64,000 bases of DNA from Lachnospiraceae bacterium (GCA_910574715.1 CAJTCH010000016.1:1-64000), one strand, 5' to 3'; positions 9,764-18,061 are shown, counted from the stretch's first letter. Notes: generated by a model not told the origin, from the letters alone. Numbers and translations are program-made.

Positions 9764-9803
9764 TTTGGGGTTCTCCCCAAAGTGCGTTTGGATATCCAAA
9801 CGC
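9764..9803. other. Candidate oriT: adjacent palindromes in the ICE
   Basis: Two symmetric elements lie close together in a gene-poor 255-bp gap upstream of virB4: TTTGGGG/CCCCAAA (9764-9770 and 9775-9781, a hairpin with a 4-nt loop) and a perfect 20-bp palindrome GCGTTTGGATATCCAAACGC (9784-9803), followed by GCTTGC. Clustered inverted repeats of this kind beside transfer genes are typical of origins of transfer. The relaxase that would confirm it is absent. The rest of the gap (9615-9763, 9804-9868) shows no convincing gene. Confidence 0.4.
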
Positions 9804-9868
9804 TATGCTTGCAAAACCTGTCGCACCGGTTCATTCAGCCTCCCTCCGGCAAAATCAGTACACATATA

Positions 9869-10192
9869 TCATTCTGACTCTTTGATCCTGACCAGTCCGT
9901 CCAGCGTCGTACAGATGATATGGTTCCGGTCTGCAATGCTGATCTCCGTATTCATGGTTCCGGTCATCTCTTTTCCACACACTACCACCATCCGGCACCT
10001 TCTGAGTACCATATGCGACATCCTCTGGAACGCCTGCATATCCTCCGCATCTCCTTCGTCCAAAAACGGGGAAAAACCAAACTGCGGGCAGATTGGGACA
10101 TATCCCAACTCATAAATCTTCCGGCAGTATTTCTGCACTTTCGTCCTGCCCGCATCTGACGGGCAGCACACATAAGCCAATGCAATCTCCAT
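9869..10192 (-). CDS. DUF4406/DUF7768-like protein (2-deoxyribosyltransferase fold)
   Basis: A 107-residue protein opening MEIALAYVCCPSDAGRTKVQ, then YELGYVPICPQFGFSPFLDE and a central MVVVCGKEMTGTMNTEI. The pattern of a first beta strand ending in a small-residue loop, a P-x-C-P-Q-F turn and a G-K-x-M-T-x-G-M motif is that of small nucleoside-deoxyribosyltransferase-like proteins common on phages and ICEs. Whether it is catalytic is unknown. It begins 31 bp after the DUF3848-like gene ends. Confidence 0.6.
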   Translation of the reverse strand: MEIALAYVCCPSDAGRTKVQKYCRKIYELGYVPICPQFGFSPFLDEGDAEDMQAFQRMSHMVLRRCRMVVVCGKEMTGTMNTEISIADRNHIICTTLDGLVRIKESE

Positions 10193-10222
10193 TCAGCAAC
10201 CCTCCTTCCTTTTTACAACTAA

Positions 10223-10570
10223 TCACCTTTCCCGGCGTTCTCTCCCCGGCTGGCTTCTTTCTGCTCTTGCCAAAGACTCTTGATAAACCGCCACCGCATG
10301 GATCAGGATATTTTCCCCAATCATCCCTTGTGACTCTGCTTCTGTATAAATATTCTGCAGAACATTCCCTGCTTTCAACATTGCTCCTGCCGCCTTAATT
10401 GAAAACTCCGTATTACTAAAAAATGCGGCCAATTCTTCCTTCATGGCAATCTCCTGTGCCATGCTATAAATTTCTTCGGTGTTTTTCTCCAAAACACTCT
10501 TACGGAATGTCTCCTGTTCCTGCTGTACCATCTCCCGAAGCTTTTCGTTCAGGATGGTCTGATTTTTCAT
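10223..10570 (-). CDS. DUF3848-like ICE protein, 115 aa
   Basis: I place the start at ATG 10568-10570 because GAGGTGAATG precedes it; a start 11 codons upstream lacks an equivalent site. The protein is helical and acidic, with LNEKLREMVQQEQETFRKSV followed by EIYSMAQEIAMKEELAAFF, a pattern I associate with DUF3848 proteins found beside DNA-processing genes on ICEs. No catalytic motif is visible. Function unknown. Confidence 0.55.
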   Translation of the reverse strand: MKNQTILNEKLREMVQQEQETFRKSVLEKNTEEIYSMAQEIAMKEELAAFFSNTEFSIKAAGAMLKAGNVLQNIYTEAESQGMIGENILIHAVAVYQESLARAERSQPGRERRER

Positions 10571-10620
10571 TTCATTCACCTCTTCTTCCTGCTTATTTGT
10601 CATTTATAGGGGGAATTCCA

Positions 10621-10682
10621 GGCATCCTATTGGATGCCTCGCCCTCTTTTCAGCATAATTTTGGACATCCCATTGGATGCCC
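10621..10682. repeat. Two copies of a CATCC-ATTGGATGCC hairpin
   Basis: GGCATCCTATTGGATGCC (10621-10638) and ACATCCCATTGGATGCC (about 10666-10682) are near-identical self-complementary elements 44 bp apart in the short gap between the DUF3848-like gene and the methyltransferase gene. They could be paired operators, an RNA processing signal or weak terminators; there is no T-run. Confidence 0.4.
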
Positions 10683-10684
10683 TG

Positions 10685-11533
10685 CTACTCTTCCTGGTCT
10701 TCATTTTTCCTTTCTTCCGTCTCACTTTCCTCTGCTTTTCCTCCCGCTTCCAACGCAATCCTTACACGGTCTGTTCCCAACTTAAAATAGGCATCGGTGA
10801 CCTTAATCCCGACCGCCTCATAGCCTTCTTCCACAGCCGCAAGGATGGTAGTCCCGGAACCGGCAAAGGGATCTAAAATCCTGCCTCCCGGCTCACAGAT
10901 CTGGATGACATCCTTCATCAGCTGCAGTGGCTTCTCCGTCACATGGATCCGGTTCTGGGGATTCCCATACCGGAACACACCCGGCAGGCATGCCACCGGA
11001 CGGCTGATGGGCATCGGTCCGTTGCTGCCCCATACGATATATTCTGCCTGCTGGCGGAACCGTCCTTTCTGCGGACGGGAGTTTCCCTTATCCCACACGG
11101 CAGTCCCTCTCCAGATCCATCCTGCCCACTGCATGGCATCCGTGATAGACGGATACTGCCTCCAATCGATAAACAGGCAGATAGGCGCACCGCTAACGCA
11201 TGCTTTCCGCACATCATACAGCCATTCCGCCATCCAGTGTGTCCATGACCTCTGGTCCTTGTTATCCCCGTCAAAATCAGGCAGGGCATTTCCCGGCTTC
11301 ATACTGCTGTATTTCTGATTGGTCGTCCGGTTCCGCTCATTCTGCTTCGTACCTCCGGAAGCATAGGGTGGGTCCGTGATGACCGCGTCAAAGATTCCGG
11401 GACGGAAGGATTTCACAAGCTTCAACGTATCCCCATGCAGAATCCTCCACCGCTGGCCTCCTGCCGATTCCTCCGGATACATCCCATCCTTAAGAAGCTC
11501 CTCCAGTTTCAAAGTTTTTTCCATAGGCATCAT
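10685..11533 (-). CDS. Beta-class N4/N6 DNA methyltransferase
   Basis: A 282-residue SAM-dependent DNA amino-methyltransferase. The catalytic motif IV comes first (AVITDPPYASGG, around residue 50) and the SAM-binding motif I comes last (LDPFAGSGTTILAAVEEGYE, around residue 220), the order of the beta class. DPPY indicates adenine-N6 or cytosine-N4. No restriction endonuclease is adjacent, so it is an orphan methylase, likely protecting the element from host restriction or marking its DNA. An ICE-borne metK about 3.5 kb upstream in the same direction could support its SAM supply. Confidence 0.85.
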   Translation of the reverse strand: MMPMEKTLKLEELLKDGMYPEESAGGQRWRILHGDTLKLVKSFRPGIFDAVITDPPYASGGTKQNERNRTTNQKYSSMKPGNALPDFDGDNKDQRSWTHWMAEWLYDVRKACVSGAPICLFIDWRQYPSITDAMQWAGWIWRGTAVWDKGNSRPQKGRFRQQAEYIVWGSNGPMPISRPVACLPGVFRYGNPQNRIHVTEKPLQLMKDVIQICEPGGRILDPFAGSGTTILAAVEEGYEAVGIKVTDAYFKLGTDRVRIALEAGGKAEESETEERKNEDQEE

Positions 11534-11546
11534 CCCCTCTCTTATC

Positions 11547-12146
11547 TCATCTCTCTAAGTTTCCTTGTACTGCTCTTTCTTTTCGGATCTGCTCTGGCGG
11601 CTTCAGCTTCCGCTCCTTCACCAGCACCGTCCGCTTTCCATTTTCCAGGATGAAAAGATCCTGAGTTGGATTCCGGTAATTCTCACCCGGAAGCACCACA
11701 TCCTTGACCACATACCAGCCACAGACATTTCCATAGATACGGCTGTTTCCGGCGATCAATGGTGACAGTCCTCCTGTATCACTGGCCACTATGGCCGTTC
11801 CTGCAACTCTGGCATCGTCTTTGATCTCTCCATTGCGGATACAGCAATTCCCATCCGCACAAGTCCTGTCAAACATCCTCGCATCCCCGCCTACCACTGC
11901 AGAATCTCTTGCCACCGCTCCGTCAAAGATCCTGCCGTCTTTATGCACCACCGCATCCTCACAGCAGATTGCATGGTCATGGATCCAACAACTGTCTTTC
12001 TGGCTGAGATTATCCTCAGACTGAACATACCCTCCCAAATCCCCGGCGCTTACCTGCTCATTGACCGGAATCAGCGCACGGATCCTGTGAAGCCAGGGGT
12101 ATTTCGGATGTGCGATGTCCGTGATCTCATATTTCTTCTGTTCCAT
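11547..12146 (-). CDS. Left-handed beta-helix repeat protein, 199 aa
   Basis: Starting around residue 30 the sequence runs in short hexapeptide-like turns (GDLGGYVQSEDNLSQKDSCW, then V-x-x-D-A-R-I-F-D steps) to about residue 160, as in left-handed beta-helix or polymer-forming bactofilin-like proteins. It is a paralogue of the C-terminal half of the neighbouring 328-aa protein. It has no catalytic signature. Such proteins recur between methylase and TOPRIM genes in Lachnospiraceae ICEs; role unknown. Confidence 0.6.
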   Translation of the reverse strand: MEQKKYEITDIAHPKYPWLHRIRALIPVNEQVSAGDLGGYVQSEDNLSQKDSCWIHDHAICCEDAVVHKDGRIFDGAVARDSAVVGGDARMFDRTCADGNCCIRNGEIKDDARVAGTAIVASDTGGLSPLIAGNSRIYGNVCGWYVVKDVVLPGENYRNPTQDLFILENGKRTVLVKERKLKPPEQIRKERAVQGNLER

Positions 12147-12161
12147 CTGTTCTGCCTTTCC

Positions 12162-13148
12162 CTATCTCTCTGTCTCTCCCTTCTTTCGGTCCTTATCAGC
12201 CCGCTTTTCCTCCAAACACATTCGGTTCTCCCCTGCCGCAACGATTTCATCCTTAAGCCGTACTTTCCCGACTACCGTACCCTGGATACGGCTCTTCCCG
12301 CAGATGAGCGGTATCCCTGCGCCGCCGGGAGCCTTCTGTACGATTGCGTCGCCTGTAATCAGCACATCATCCTCGATCCGTGCATCGCTTACATAGGCAT
12401 TCCCCTGTATGATACCGTTCCCACAGATCTGCGCACGCCCCGACACCATGGCCTGTCCTTCTGCTGCGGAATTTCCAAACAACTGTGCATCCATCTGCAC
12501 ACGTGCAAATTCACGGCAGACCGCCTCTGGATGGATCCAGCTGTCTCCCTGCTGATCCAGGTTCCATTCCCGCTCTACATATCCTCCAAGGTCGCCTTTC
12601 CTGACGCTTGATCCGATATCTCTAAACGCCTGAATCTGCCGAAGCTTTGGAAACTTGGGGTGCAAATGTTCTGTAACTTTATATTTTAAATGGGAATCTT
12701 CCGAGTAATCCTGCACATCCATCAGGAACTGCGAAGTATATGGATTTTCTGCCTGAATCCTCAAGATTCCTTCTTCTACCGTGATCGGGATTCCCCGGAA
12801 CCGCTCTCCCCATCCTTTTAAAAACTGCTCATCCATACGCCTGCCGAGTTCCTCCTGTTCCCCTCTGGTCAATGCAATGTCACTGTAAAAACTCATTTCC
12901 CCATACAAAGAATCCTCACTGCCTTTGATGCATACTTCCATCTTCTTTACTTTCCCGTTTTCATGATATTCCGGATCATTAATAAATTCTTTGAAATCCT
13001 TCGAAAACACAAACGCCGGATCCGAAGGAAGCCTCTCTAATACGGCGTTTTGGAATACTGCCAGATCCTCTCCATATAACTCCCTGACCGGATTCCCCAA
13101 CCTGTCTTCCAGTTTTCCGCTAAACGGTATATATACTGTTAATTTCAT
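12162..13148 (-). CDS. Two-domain ICE protein: unknown N-domain plus beta-helix
   Basis: 328 residues. The N-terminal about 165 residues (MKLTVYIPFSGKLEDRLGNP, with LYGEMSFYSDIAL) resemble part of the next gene upstream, which has LYGCTTLKLREPL and a similar following GWGEGF/GWGERF motif. The C-terminal half is a hexapeptide-turn beta-helix beginning at KGDLGGYVEREWNLDQQGDS, paralogous to the 199-aa gene downstream. The gene overlaps the upstream gene by 4 bp. The three genes thus form a family built from two shared modules. DUF6329 comes to mind for the N-domain, but I am not sure. Confidence 0.55.
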   Translation of the reverse strand: MKLTVYIPFSGKLEDRLGNPVRELYGEDLAVFQNAVLERLPSDPAFVFSKDFKEFINDPEYHENGKVKKMEVCIKGSEDSLYGEMSFYSDIALTRGEQEELGRRMDEQFLKGWGERFRGIPITVEEGILRIQAENPYTSQFLMDVQDYSEDSHLKYKVTEHLHPKFPKLRQIQAFRDIGSSVRKGDLGGYVEREWNLDQQGDSWIHPEAVCREFARVQMDAQLFGNSAAEGQAMVSGRAQICGNGIIQGNAYVSDARIEDDVLITGDAIVQKAPGGAGIPLICGKSRIQGTVVGKVRLKDEIVAAGENRMCLEEKRADKDRKKGETER

Positions 13149-13948
13149 CTGCTGTCACCACTCCTTTTCTTCTGGTCTCTTTGTTCTGATTTTCGGATCT
13201 TCTGATCCTGCTCTTCTCTCATCTCTTTCCTTCCTTTTTGAACCTGGGGACTTAATTCCGTCTCCACATATTCACTGACGATTGCCAAGGCCCGGTAATA
13301 ATCCCCTGCATCACTTACCCGGTCAATCATCTCTTTTGCCTCTTGGTGTTGTCCATCTCGAACCAGCAGCTGCTTTGCCCTTGCCATAATCACAAAGATA
13401 TTTTCATCATGTCCAAGTAACTGTATCCGCGGCCTCTTATGGGGTTCCTCTGCAGATGAATCCCTGCCAAGCTCCGCTTCACTCAAGAACCGGAATCCGT
13501 CAGGCTGCCAAAAATGTACATACAATTCCCCGCCGACAACGGAAATCTCCCTCTGCTCAAATCCTTCTCCCCATCCGTCGCTGTATTGCCCACGGATGTA
13601 ATCTTTCAATTCAGATAATTCCTTTTCATCTAAAGGTTCACGAAGCTTCAGTGTCGTACAGCCATACAAGGTATCTCCCCTGCTTTTTACGGATATCACC
13701 GCGCTTTCCACCTTACGCTTTACTTCATTTTCCTCGTGATAATATACCATCAGATTGCACGGGTCTCCTACGGAAGAATCCAATCGGTTTTCTTCCTCTG
13801 CCCGTTCCCGGATAGAAGCTTCATACTGCAAAAGATCCCTGCCGTCAAACGGTTCCCCTTCCTCCAGGTCGGAATAATCTATGTCATCTTCTCGCTCATC
13901 TGAGAAAAAATCTCCGGTCAGCGGAGACAAAAGTTCTATTTCTATCAA
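13145..13948 (-). CDS. ICE protein sharing a domain with its neighbour, 267 aa
   Basis: Acidic N-terminus, then a domain (about residues 60-165) with DTLYGCTTLKLREPLDEKEL and DGWGEGFEQREI, matching the equivalent part of the 328-aa protein. The C-terminal 90 residues are different and helical, ending in a strongly charged tail. No catalytic motif recognised. Its stop overlaps the next start by 4 bp, so translation is coupled. Function unknown. Confidence 0.55.
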   Translation of the reverse strand: MIEIELLSPLTGDFFSDEREDDIDYSDLEEGEPFDGRDLLQYEASIRERAEEENRLDSSVGDPCNLMVYYHEENEVKRKVESAVISVKSRGDTLYGCTTLKLREPLDEKELSELKDYIRGQYSDGWGEGFEQREISVVGGELYVHFWQPDGFRFLSEAELGRDSSAEEPHKRPRIQLLGHDENIFVIMARAKQLLVRDGQHQEAKEMIDRVSDAGDYYRALAIVSEYVETELSPQVQKGRKEMREEQDQKIRKSEQRDQKKRSGDSR

Positions 13949-13992
13949 TCTTCCTTCCTCCTGCCTTTCTACTCATTTCTATCCCCTACCGC

Positions 13993-14967
13993 TCATCTCC
14001 CTCGTCCATATTTCTGTCTTGCCTCTCTCTTCTTCTCTGCCTCCTGCCACGCCAGATCTCCGTAGTCTGCTCCTTCTATCTGCGGCAGATTTTCTATGAT
14101 ATGATACCGTTCCTGATAGGCCTGTTTCATCTGCCCGCATGCCCACCTTCCGGCAAAATCATTGTCTGTGCAGATCTCTATCTCCCGGATTCCCGGATGC
14201 TCTGACAGAAAATATTCCAGCGCCTGGGGTTTCTTCCCTTCTTTCCTTAGCTCTCCCTCCTTGGGCGCACTGATCCCGCCAAGCACCAGCCGGTACTTTT
14301 CTGCCGTTCCTCCCTCCAATGTCATATGCGCAAGAGCGTCAATGCAGGCTTCATACACAGCCACCCGGATGCTCTCCCGATTTGGAGGGACACAGAATGC
14401 ATATTTCTTATCACTTCCCGCCTGCTCGATCCGAAATGATTTCCCATTTCTGTCATAGATTCCCCGTAAAAATGCATACTTGGGTATCCCTTCTGTATCT
14501 TTGCCAACAAAAACAGCATTGTGGTAAGGCGCGCTTTCATACAAAAGCCCGTACTGCCTGCAGTATCGGATCACTCCATCGCTGATCCCGCGCCGGTTCA
14601 GATACTCTTGTACCTGTCTGCAGTTACGGTATCTTTCCGGAAGCACAAATGGCTTCGATTCCTTCTCCTTTGGCATCGGCGAAATATAAGCAGGATTCTC
14701 CCGAAGCAGCAGATCTACCGCCTCCTTAAAGTCCATGCCGTCCACTTTTACCAGGAAATTCAACGCACAGATCCCGCCGATGTCTCTGGACTTCCAGTGC
14801 CACTGGCTGGTAATACCGTTGATCTTGAAGCTGTCATGGTCCGTCAGTTCCCATTCATTTCTTGCCGAGGATTTCTTCAGGCGGTATGGCTGGTATCTCC
14901 GGAGATACTCCATCGCAGTCATCTGCCGTGCCGCTTCTATTTGTTCCCCGCTGTACCAGGGCATCAC
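13993..14967 (-). CDS. DUF3991/TOPRIM domain protein
   Basis: A 324-residue primase-like protein of mobile elements. The N-terminal DUF3991-type domain contains WHWKSRDIGGICALNFLV (about residues 57-74). The C-terminal TOPRIM domain shows the Glu in VYEACIDALAHM and the acidic pair in EICTDNDFAGRWACGQ. TOPRIM chemistry is Mg-dependent nucleotidyl transfer or strand cleavage; these proteins probably act in element replication or strand priming after transfer. The first codons overlap the end of metK by 4 bp, so the two are translationally coupled. Confidence 0.75.
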   Translation of the reverse strand: MMPWYSGEQIEAARQMTAMEYLRRYQPYRLKKSSARNEWELTDHDSFKINGITSQWHWKSRDIGGICALNFLVKVDGMDFKEAVDLLLRENPAYISPMPKEKESKPFVLPERYRNCRQVQEYLNRRGISDGVIRYCRQYGLLYESAPYHNAVFVGKDTEGIPKYAFLRGIYDRNGKSFRIEQAGSDKKYAFCVPPNRESIRVAVYEACIDALAHMTLEGGTAEKYRLVLGGISAPKEGELRKEGKKPQALEYFLSEHPGIREIEICTDNDFAGRWACGQMKQAYQERYHIIENLPQIEGADYGDLAWQEAEKKREARQKYGRGR

Positions 14968-16124
14968 ATCACCGCATTTCTCAGTTCTTCTGTCTTATCA
15001 ATCCTCTCCCATGGGAATTCCTTTCTGCCAAAATGTCCGTATACGGCAGTCCTCTGGAAGATAGGGCGTTTCAGCCGGAAGGTATCGCAGATCTGCTTTG
15101 GTGACAACCCAAACACCAGCGGGATTGCCGCCGCCAGACAGTCATCGGCACACACTCTTCCGGTTCCAAATGTCTCTACCTGCACCATGACCGGTTCTGC
15201 CATGCCAATGGCATAGGCAAGAGAGACCTGGCATCTGTCGGCAAGATTCGCAGCCACCAGATTCTTTGCAATATAACGCGCCATGTATGCCCCGGATCGG
15301 TCCACCTTGGAGCAGTCCTTTCCGGAAAATGCACCGCCTCCATGGGGAACCATACTGCCGTAGGAATCCACAATCAGCTTCCTCCCGGTAACTCCGGTAT
15401 CTGCATTCAATCCGCCGCACACAAATCTGCCGGACGGATTGATATATATCCTGGTATCCTCATCTGCCGAGAGGGGGCGCAATGCCGGAAACAACACTTT
15501 GTTCCGAATCTCCTGCTCCAACTTTCTCAGGTTCTTATCCCCGGCATGCTGGCAGGACACAATCACACTGTCCACCCGCAGCGACTTCCCATTCTCGTAT
15601 TCCACCGTCACCTGCTCTTTCCCGTCCGGCAAAAGCCCCTGAATATATTCACTGCGCCTGCAAGCAGACAGCTCCCGCACAATCCGGTGTGCCAGCACAG
15701 CCGGCATAGGCATCAGCTGTGCCGTCTCATTGCAGGCATATCCAATCATCACACCCTGATCCCCGGCTCCATTTCCCCTGGCTTCCGCTTCCTCAGACAG
15801 TCCTTTTCGTCTTCCCTGTGGATGATCCACTGCCCTGGCAATGTCCGGACTCTGCTTATGGATCTGCACATCAATCGTGATATCTTCTGCCTGATACCCT
15901 GTGTCCTCAAGAATCTTTTTCACAATCTCCGGCACATATGGCTCATGCTTACTGGTGATCTCTCCTGCCACCAGCAGATGTCCTCTCATTGCCAGCACCT
16001 CGCAGGCTGCCCTGGATTCGCTGTCCTCCTTCAGACATTCATCCAAAACAGCGTCCGCAATCCGATCACACAACTTATCCGGATGTCCTTCTGTTACTGA
16101 TTCTGCTGTATAAAATCGTCTCAT
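14964..16124 (-). CDS. metK: S-adenosylmethionine synthetase carried by the ICE
   Basis: 386 residues, full length for MetK, which makes SAM from methionine and ATP. Signature motifs are present: TAESVTEGHPDKLCD at the start, GAGDQGVMIGYACNET (ATP binding) and GGGAFSGKDCSKVDRS (P-loop-like). It lies inside the ICE operon, overlaps the TOPRIM gene by 4 bp and is preceded by GGAAAGGAAGG. Since the host must have its own metK, this is an extra copy, probably feeding the element's DNA methyltransferase. The motifs seen look intact, so it should be active. Confidence 0.9.
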   Translation of the reverse strand: MRRFYTAESVTEGHPDKLCDRIADAVLDECLKEDSESRAACEVLAMRGHLLVAGEITSKHEPYVPEIVKKILEDTGYQAEDITIDVQIHKQSPDIARAVDHPQGRRKGLSEEAEARGNGAGDQGVMIGYACNETAQLMPMPAVLAHRIVRELSACRRSEYIQGLLPDGKEQVTVEYENGKSLRVDSVIVSCQHAGDKNLRKLEQEIRNKVLFPALRPLSADEDTRIYINPSGRFVCGGLNADTGVTGRKLIVDSYGSMVPHGGGAFSGKDCSKVDRSGAYMARYIAKNLVAANLADRCQVSLAYAIGMAEPVMVQVETFGTGRVCADDCLAAAIPLVFGLSPKQICDTFRLKRPIFQRTAVYGHFGRKEFPWERIDKTEELRNAVM

Positions 16125-16154
16125 CTCTTAACCTTCCTTTCCAATCCAAAAAGG

Positions 16155-16198
16155 CACGGGATACATCCATACGGTGGATATACCCTGTGCCTGCTTTT
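16155..16198 (-). terminator. Terminator after toxN
   Basis: On the minus strand AGGCACAGGGTATA and its imperfect complement ending in GTGCCT form a long hairpin followed by TTTTT. It closes the toxIN transcript and separates it from metK. Confidence 0.7.
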
Positions 16199-16283
16199 CA
16201 TCCATATTCAGTTTTGTATAGATTATCTCTGACTACTGGCTTTCTCTTTCTACATAATCTCTCCTTTGTAAAACAATTGGAAT

Positions 16284-16766
16284 TTATTTGAATTGCTTAC
16301 TCTTTTCTTCCAACAACAAAAAATCATTACATCTTTTCGCTAATGCTGTTGCGGAGCCTTTCGTTATTTTGTGCTTATAAACCTCCGCTGCGTGATTTTT
16401 AATTTTGTCCTGTAATTTCCTGATAATACGGTATTCCGTTGTTAACAGCTTCTTGTATTGCGGATTCTTCACTTTGGGAATATCCACATATGTATACTCT
16501 CCATCCGGAACCGGGAACATATTATTGATATTGATTACGGCATAATTCCCTACTTTAATAAAATCTAATCCATTTTTCATTTTTTCGTGCTTGGCTTTAA
16601 ACGAAGATAAAGGTGCAAAATAATTCATGCCATTAACGATTAAAACAATACCAATATACTTTCTTTCATTGCTTTGTCCTGGCTGTTTATTTTGAAATAA
16701 ATGCGGAGCATATGGGATCAGGTAATCGATGTATTTAGGATTGACTTCGTATAATTTTATTGACAA
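16284..16766 (-). CDS. toxN: Type III toxin, ToxN/AbiQ-family endoribonuclease
   Basis: 160 residues, close to the family's usual size. The opening KLYEVNPKYIDYLIPYAPHL, the YIGIVLIVNGMNYFAPLSSF block and the LTTEYRIIRKLQDKIKNHA helix match the ToxN/AbiQ/CptN fold. These toxins cut cellular or phage RNA and are held inactive by a repeated antitoxin RNA that they themselves process. That RNA is visible upstream (36-nt repeats) with an attenuating terminator between it and this gene, the classic architecture. A good AGGAGGGTAT site precedes the ATG. It would act in phage abortive infection or ICE maintenance. Confidence 0.88.
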   Translation of the reverse strand: MSIKLYEVNPKYIDYLIPYAPHLFQNKQPGQSNERKYIGIVLIVNGMNYFAPLSSFKAKHEKMKNGLDFIKVGNYAVININNMFPVPDGEYTYVDIPKVKNPQYKKLLTTEYRIIRKLQDKIKNHAAEVYKHKITKGSATALAKRCNDFLLLEEKSKQFK

Positions 16767-16791
16767 TTTGATACCCTCCTGTTATAAAAAT

Positions 16792-16810
16792 GGGGCGGAA
16801 AATCCGCCCC
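16792..16810 (-). terminator. Attenuator between ToxI RNA and toxN
   Basis: GGGGCGGA (16792-16799) pairs with TCCGCCCC (16803-16810) across a 3-nt loop; on the minus strand it is followed by ATTTTTAT. In type III systems a leaky terminator here makes antitoxin RNA far more abundant than toxin mRNA. Confidence 0.8.
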
Positions 16811-16819
16811 ACTGTTAGA

Positions 16820-16935
16820 TTCGCACTTAGAGTGGCGAAACACTCGCTCATAACTGTCTCGCTTAGGGCTGAGATATGCCCGCTTATAACTGTCTCGCTT
16901 AAAGGTCGAGATATACCTTCTGTTAAGCCAAAAGC
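16820..16935 (-). ncRNA. toxI: ToxI antitoxin RNA, about three 36-nt repeats
   Basis: Three tandem units of about 36 nt are visible on the plus strand around the shared core CGCTTATAACTGTCTCGCTT, with inner parts diverging: the unit nearest toxN is the most altered and the promoter-proximal one is partial. Repeats immediately upstream of toxN, between a strong promoter and a terminator, identify the ToxI antitoxin, whose monomers form an RNA pseudoknot wrapping the toxin. Exact unit borders need RNA mapping. Confidence 0.8.
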
Positions 16936-16949
16936 ATTAACCTACCTAT

Positions 16950-16978
16950 AGTATACTCAAATACTCCCGAAATATCAA
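16950..16978 (-). promoter_or_regulatory. Promoter of the toxIN locus
   Basis: On the minus strand TTGATA (16973-16978), a 17-bp spacer and TATACT (16950-16955), placing the start about 8 bp later, directly before the ToxI repeats. Confidence 0.8.
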
Positions 16979-17172
16979 CTGGCTTTTAAAATTATTTTCC
17001 GGATAAATATACTGAATGCTCTCCCCACATCTGATCCAACAGACAAGCTTATAGATTGCCTGCCCCGCCAATGGAATATTGGGATTCGGGCGTTACCCTT
17101 GCCTTCCTACGGTCTGAGATTATTTTAACATATCTTCTATAAAAAAGCCAATATTTTTCGCTTTCTACAAAT

Positions 17173-17553
17173 CTACGGATACATACTATCTTCTCCCATA
17201 AGAATCTCTTCCGCAAGTTTCTGATACTGTGGGAACTGCTCGATATAAGGCTGGTATCTTCTCCTAATTTCTGCCCGCTCCAACGGATCGGCATTCTTTC
17301 TGTCATGGCCATTCCCGGTATACTCCAACACATCATTGGCGATCTCACAAAAAAGCTCTTCACACAGCATTTCTCCATCCTCAATAATCACCGGCGCCAA
17401 TGGGATACTTCTGCTGGAAACCCAGATCTTCAACAGGATATATCCAATCTTGTCCGACCAGATTAATTCCAAATATTCACTGTTCCTTAAGTAATCCCCA
17501 AATGCTGTAACCATTTCTTCCAATTCTTTTTTCTGTTCCTTCGTATATAGCAT
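17173..17553 (-). CDS. Hypothetical 126-aa protein with a chromosomal paralogue
   Basis: Start chosen at ATG 17551-17553 because AGGAGGAAAGC precedes it; the longer frame upstream lacks a site. The protein is soluble and helical. It is clearly homologous to the product at 46126-46485: both share YLELIWSDKIGYILLKI / YIDWLWSDKLGYILMEI, a downstream EIA(N)DDVLE-type helix and ADPLERAEIRRR / ADPLEKAEIKKR. One copy is in the ICE and the other sits among core genes. Family not recognised. Confidence 0.7.
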   Translation of the reverse strand: MLYTKEQKKELEEMVTAFGDYLRNSEYLELIWSDKIGYILLKIWVSSRSIPLAPVIIEDGEMLCEELFCEIANDVLEYTGNGHDRKNADPLERAEIRRRYQPYIEQFPQYQKLAEEILMGEDSMYP

Positions 17554-17683
17554 ATGCTTTCCTCCTGCCGCTGACTGATTTTTTAATATGCCAGCTGTAC
17601 AAAGAGAGTTTACCATAATCAGAACAATCCTGTCATAAAAGTACCCTTGACGCACTGTGCCACACCATGTTCTGGGAGCCTCT

Positions 17684-18061
17684 GGTTTAGAACACTTCCG
17701 GGACATGCAACAGAGCGTTGCGATATGTTCCGCAAATCGCCTGTTTCGAACACTTCTCCTGATTCTGCCCTAAATCCCTCCACACTGGTTCCACACATCC
17801 TGCAGTTTCCCCGAATTACAGCACATTGATGCAGCACCATTCCTGGCGCCATCGACGCAGAGTGTCACAAATTGTTCCGCAAAGCGGTCGTTTCGAACAC
17901 TTCCTGCTTCCCAGGCCTCCATCTTTGATACAGAAGCCGGACAGGCTGTTCCAGCACACGTCCTACTCCCTCAGTTTCGAACACTTTCTCCGTGCGTCAT
18001 GAACCTTATTCTCGCCAGATACCTCATGATATTCCTTACGTCGGTACTTCCGAACACCCTT
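17684..18061. repeat. Five spaced copies of a GTTTCGAACACTTC motif
   Basis: Copies at 17684-17699 (GGTTTAGAACACTTCC), 17743-17756, 17890-17904, 17974-17988 and a weaker one at 18047-18061. Two copies are preceded by GTTCCGCAAA, hinting at a longer decayed repeat of roughly 145 bp. The stretch 17554-18077 holds no convincing gene. Iterons, regulator sites or remnants of a repeated coding segment are all possible. Confidence 0.5.

Noticed and set aside
9604-9834. 76-aa minus-strand ORF before virB4
   Set aside because: It runs across the palindromes, has no ribosome site and low-complexity basic ends; better read as non-coding oriT-type DNA.
16820-16935. CRISPR array
   Set aside because: Repeats are contiguous without unique spacers and lie before toxN with a promoter; they fit ToxI.
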